Source of the DNA: TMP-86 sp964247385
Lineage (GTDB): Bacteria > Pseudomonadota > Gammaproteobacteria > Steroidobacterales > Steroidobacteraceae
Length of the DNA stretch: 64,000 nucleotides
Direction of reading: 5' to 3'
Assembly: GCA_964247385.1 (NCBI GenBank)
Contig: CAXTUB010000009.1
Coordinates: 1 to 64,000, forward strand
Position 1 is the stretch's first letter. Every line of letters starts with the position of its first letter. Shown here in pieces: positions 61,915-64,000 of this stretch. Below the pieces are notes generated by a model, which was not told where the DNA came from, did not search any database, and saw only the letters and a program-made list of their open reading frames with translations. Both the position numbers and the translations under genes were made by a program.

Positions 61915-64000
61915 CTAAAACTTCCCGTAGTAGCCTTCTTTCAACGCATCGAACAAGTTGGCGGCGGTGTGCGTCTCGCCGTCATATTCGATCTCCTCAT
62001 CGCCGCGCGCCTTGACCTCCGTACCATCTTCGAGAGTAAACACGTACGTCGTGTTCTTGAGATCGTCCTCCTTGACCAAAACGCCTTGAAATGCCTGTGG
62101 ATTGAAGCGAAACGTGGTGCAGCCCTTCAGCCCTTGCTCGTAAGCGTAGAGATAAATGTCCTTGAAATCTTCGTACGGATACTGTGTGGGCACGTTGGCG
62201 GTTTTGGAGATGGAGGAGTCCACCCAATGCTGCGCCGCTGCCTGAATGTCCACGTGCTCTTTCGGCCCGATATCGTCCGCCGATACGAAATAGTCGGGAA
62301 GCTTTTCGGACGGGATTTCCGAATTGGGCATGGCGCGTGAATTCACGAGCTCTCGATAGGCCAGCAGCTCGAAAGAAAACACGTCGACTTTTTCCTTGGT
62401 TTTGCGGCCCTCGCGAATGACGTTGCGAAAATAATGATGTGCAAACGAGGGCTCGATGCCGTTGGATGCATTGTTGGCGAGCGACAGCGAAATGGTTCCC
62501 GTCGGAGCGATGGACGTGTGATGCGTGAAGCGCGCGCCGACTTCGGCCAACTCTTCCACGAGCTCTGGCGCGGCCTCCGCGATGCGCTGCATGTAGCGGC
62601 TGTAGCGGGCATGCAGCACCCGCCCCGGAATTTTTGCGCCTTCGCGCCAGCCGTCGCGCGACATTTCGGGGCGTTTGCGCAGCATTTCACGGGTCACCGT
62701 GAACTCTTCCGTCATGATGGGCGCCGGTCCTTTTTCTCGCGCCAGCTCGAGCGCCGCTTCCCAACCCGCGAGCGCCATTTCGCGCGACACGTTCTGCGTG
62801 AACGCCACGGATTTTTTCGAGCCGTACTGCATGCCCATGAGCGTAATCGCCGAGCCCAGGCCCAAAAATCCCATGCCGTGGCGGCGCTTGCGCAAGATCT
62901 CATCGCGCTGGCGCGCCAACGGCAGCCCGTTGATTTCGACCACATCGTCGAGCATGCGCGTGAAGATCTTGACGACTTTGCGATAAGTTTCCCAATCAAA
63001 GCGCGCATCTTCAGTGAACGGATCGAGCACGAACATGGTGAGATTGACCGAGCCCAACAAGCACGAGCCATACGGCGGAAGCGGCTGTTCCCCGCACGGA
63101 TTGGTGGCGCGAATATTTTCATCCCACCAGTTGTTGTTCATCTCATTGACCTTGTCGATGAGAATGAAGCCCGGCTCGGCGAAATCGTACGTCGAGGACA
63201 TGATGAGATCCCACACACGCCGCGCGGGCAGAGTCCGGTAGATCCGGCAAGCCACGAGACCGTCGGGGTTCATGACGTAGTCTTGGGTCTCCGGCCACTC
63301 ACGCCAGACGAATTGCTCCTCATCGCTCAGATCGGGGCGATCGCGCTCGTACTCCCCCAGCGTGACGGGAAAGGCCAGCTTCCAGTCCGCATCGCTCTTT
63401 ACCGCGCGCATGAACTCCTCGGTGATGAGGAGCGACAGATTGAATTGCCGCAGCCGGCCGTTCTCGCGCTTGGCGCGGACGAACTCGAGCGCATCGGGGT
63501 GGCCGACATCGAACGTGCCCATTTGCGCGCCGCGCCGCCCGCCGGCGGAGGACACGGTAAAACACATTTTGTCGTAGATATCCATGAACGACAGCGGGCC
63601 GGAGGTATACGCGCCTGCGCCGGATACATAGGCGCCCCGCGGACGAAGCGTCGAGAATTCATAGCCGATGCCGCAGCCCGCCTTCAGCGTCAACCCGGCC
63701 TCGTGCACCTTGCCCAAAATGTCATCCATGGAATCATGAATAACACCCGATACCGTGCAGTTGATGGTCGACGTTGCGGGCTTGTGCTCGAGCGCACCGG
63801 CGTTCGAGATGATGCGGCCCGCAGGGATGGCGCCGTGACGCAGCGCCCACAGAAAGGAGTCATACCAGGCTTCGCGCTCTTCGGGCGCCTCGACCTCCGA
63901 AAGCGCGCGCGCGACCCGGCGATACGTGCCGTCCATGCTTTCATCGATGGCCGCACCTTGCTTGGAAGTCAGCCGATATTTCTTGTCCCAAATTTCGAGC
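61915..64000 (-). CDS. nrdJa: Class II (adenosylcobalamin-dependent) ribonucleotide reductase, N-terminal component (NrdJa), truncated by window edge
   Basis: The frame is open to the right edge, where the coding strand begins LEIWDKKYRLTSKQG; the start codon lies outside the window. At least 695 residues are present. Conserved blocks: EVEAPEEREAWYDSFLWALR, LKAGCGIGYEFSTLRPRGAY, IRATNPCGEQPLPPYGSCLL and GSVNLTMFVLDPF (the N-P-C-G-E active-site loop), and IAPTGTISLSLANNASNGIE. It converts ribonucleotides to deoxyribonucleotides in the cytoplasm with or without oxygen. It needs the adenosyltransferase product made by the gene at 27533. Confidence 0.95.
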   Translation of the reverse strand, partial: LEIWDKKYRLTSKQGAAIDESMDGTYRRVARALSEVEAPEEREAWYDSFLWALRHGAIPAGRIISNAGALEHKPATSTINCTVSGVIHDSMDDILGKVHEAGLTLKAGCGIGYEFSTLRPRGAYVSGAGAYTSGPLSFMDIYDKMCFTVSSAGGRRGAQMGTFDVGHPDALEFVRAKRENGRLRQFNLSLLITEEFMRAVKSDADWKLAFPVTLGEYERDRPDLSDEEQFVWREWPETQDYVMNPDGLVACRIYRTLPARRVWDLIMSSTYDFAEPGFILIDKVNEMNNNWWDENIRATNPCGEQPLPPYGSCLLGSVNLTMFVLDPFTEDARFDWETYRKVVKIFTRMLDDVVEINGLPLARQRDEILRKRRHGMGFLGLGSAITLMGMQYGSKKSVAFTQNVSREMALAGWEAALELAREKGPAPIMTEEFTVTREMLRKRPEMSRDGWREGAKIPGRVLHARYSRYMQRIAEAAPELVEELAEVGARFTHHTSIAPTGTISLSLANNASNGIEPSFAHHYFRNVIREGRKTKEKVDVFSFELLAYRELVNSRAMPNSEIPSEKLPDYFVSADDIGPKEHVDIQAAAQHWVDSSISKTANVPTQYPYEDFKDIYLYAYEQGLKGCTTFRFNPQAFQGVLVKEDDLKNTTYVFTLEDGTEVKARGDEEIEYDGETHTAANLFDALKEGYYGKF

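Overview
The window is GC-rich chromosomal DNA of a gammaproteobacterium. The evidence is a gamma-type 16S rRNA leader, a fused chorismate mutase/prephenate dehydrogenase, and conserved gene neighbourhoods: gshB-tonB-yqgE-ruvX-pyrB, and pilU-pilT divergent from yggS-proC-yggT. A XanB2-like chorismatase, a split B12-dependent ribonucleotide reductase (NrdJa/NrdJb) and a Pil-Chp pathway point towards the Xanthomonadales/Nevskiales/Steroidobacterales side, but no database search was possible and the genus is not claimed. There is no insertion sequence, prophage, CRISPR array or complete tRNA gene. Genes are dense and several are translationally coupled.

Layout. 1-1157: 5' part of a 16S rRNA gene (minus strand) running off the left edge, with boxA leader and a near-consensus promoter. 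1324-3169: an aspartyl protease/TPR gene broken by a frameshift. 3376-6165: a small membrane protein, a large unrecognised secreted protein and a small lipoprotein. 6309-12552: a compact five-gene signalling operon (TonB-like sensor/TPR protein, pseudo-receiver Ser/Thr kinase, CheA-like membrane histidine kinase, CheY, CheX); this is the best candidate for an undescribed system. 12757-29568: housekeeping genes for tRNA charging (tyrS), murein turnover and recycling (M23 peptidase, anmK, ampD), polyphosphate (ppk, ppx), Fe-S assembly (erpA), bactofilin, haem (hemJ), RNA decay (rppH), a diguanylate cyclase, tyrA, pdxH, a cobalamin adenosyltransferase and rsmE.

29636-39456: the Pil-Chp chemosensory operon pilG-pilH-pilI-pilJ-chpA-chpC (minus strand), without pilK or chpB. 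39712-44642: gshB, tonB, yqgE, ruvX, pyrB and a pyrK-like gene. 44848-48262: a repeat-bearing secreted protein, a GST, a P-loop kinase and a chorismatase. 48308-51750: three tandem PilT-family ATPases. 51826-54440: yggS, proC, yggT and an HU-like protein. 54474-57037: a hydrolase, an FKBP lipoprotein, small unknowns and an orphan ParA. 57198-64000: ppnN, an L,D-transpeptidase, an MltD-like lytic transglycosylase, and nrdJb-nrdJa running off the right edge.

Together the genes describe a free-living motile-surface lifestyle: type IV pilus retraction motors and their chemosensory control, a second chemotaxis-like relay, cell-wall remodelling, and cobalamin-dependent deoxynucleotide synthesis with the adenosyltransferase that supplies the cofactor.
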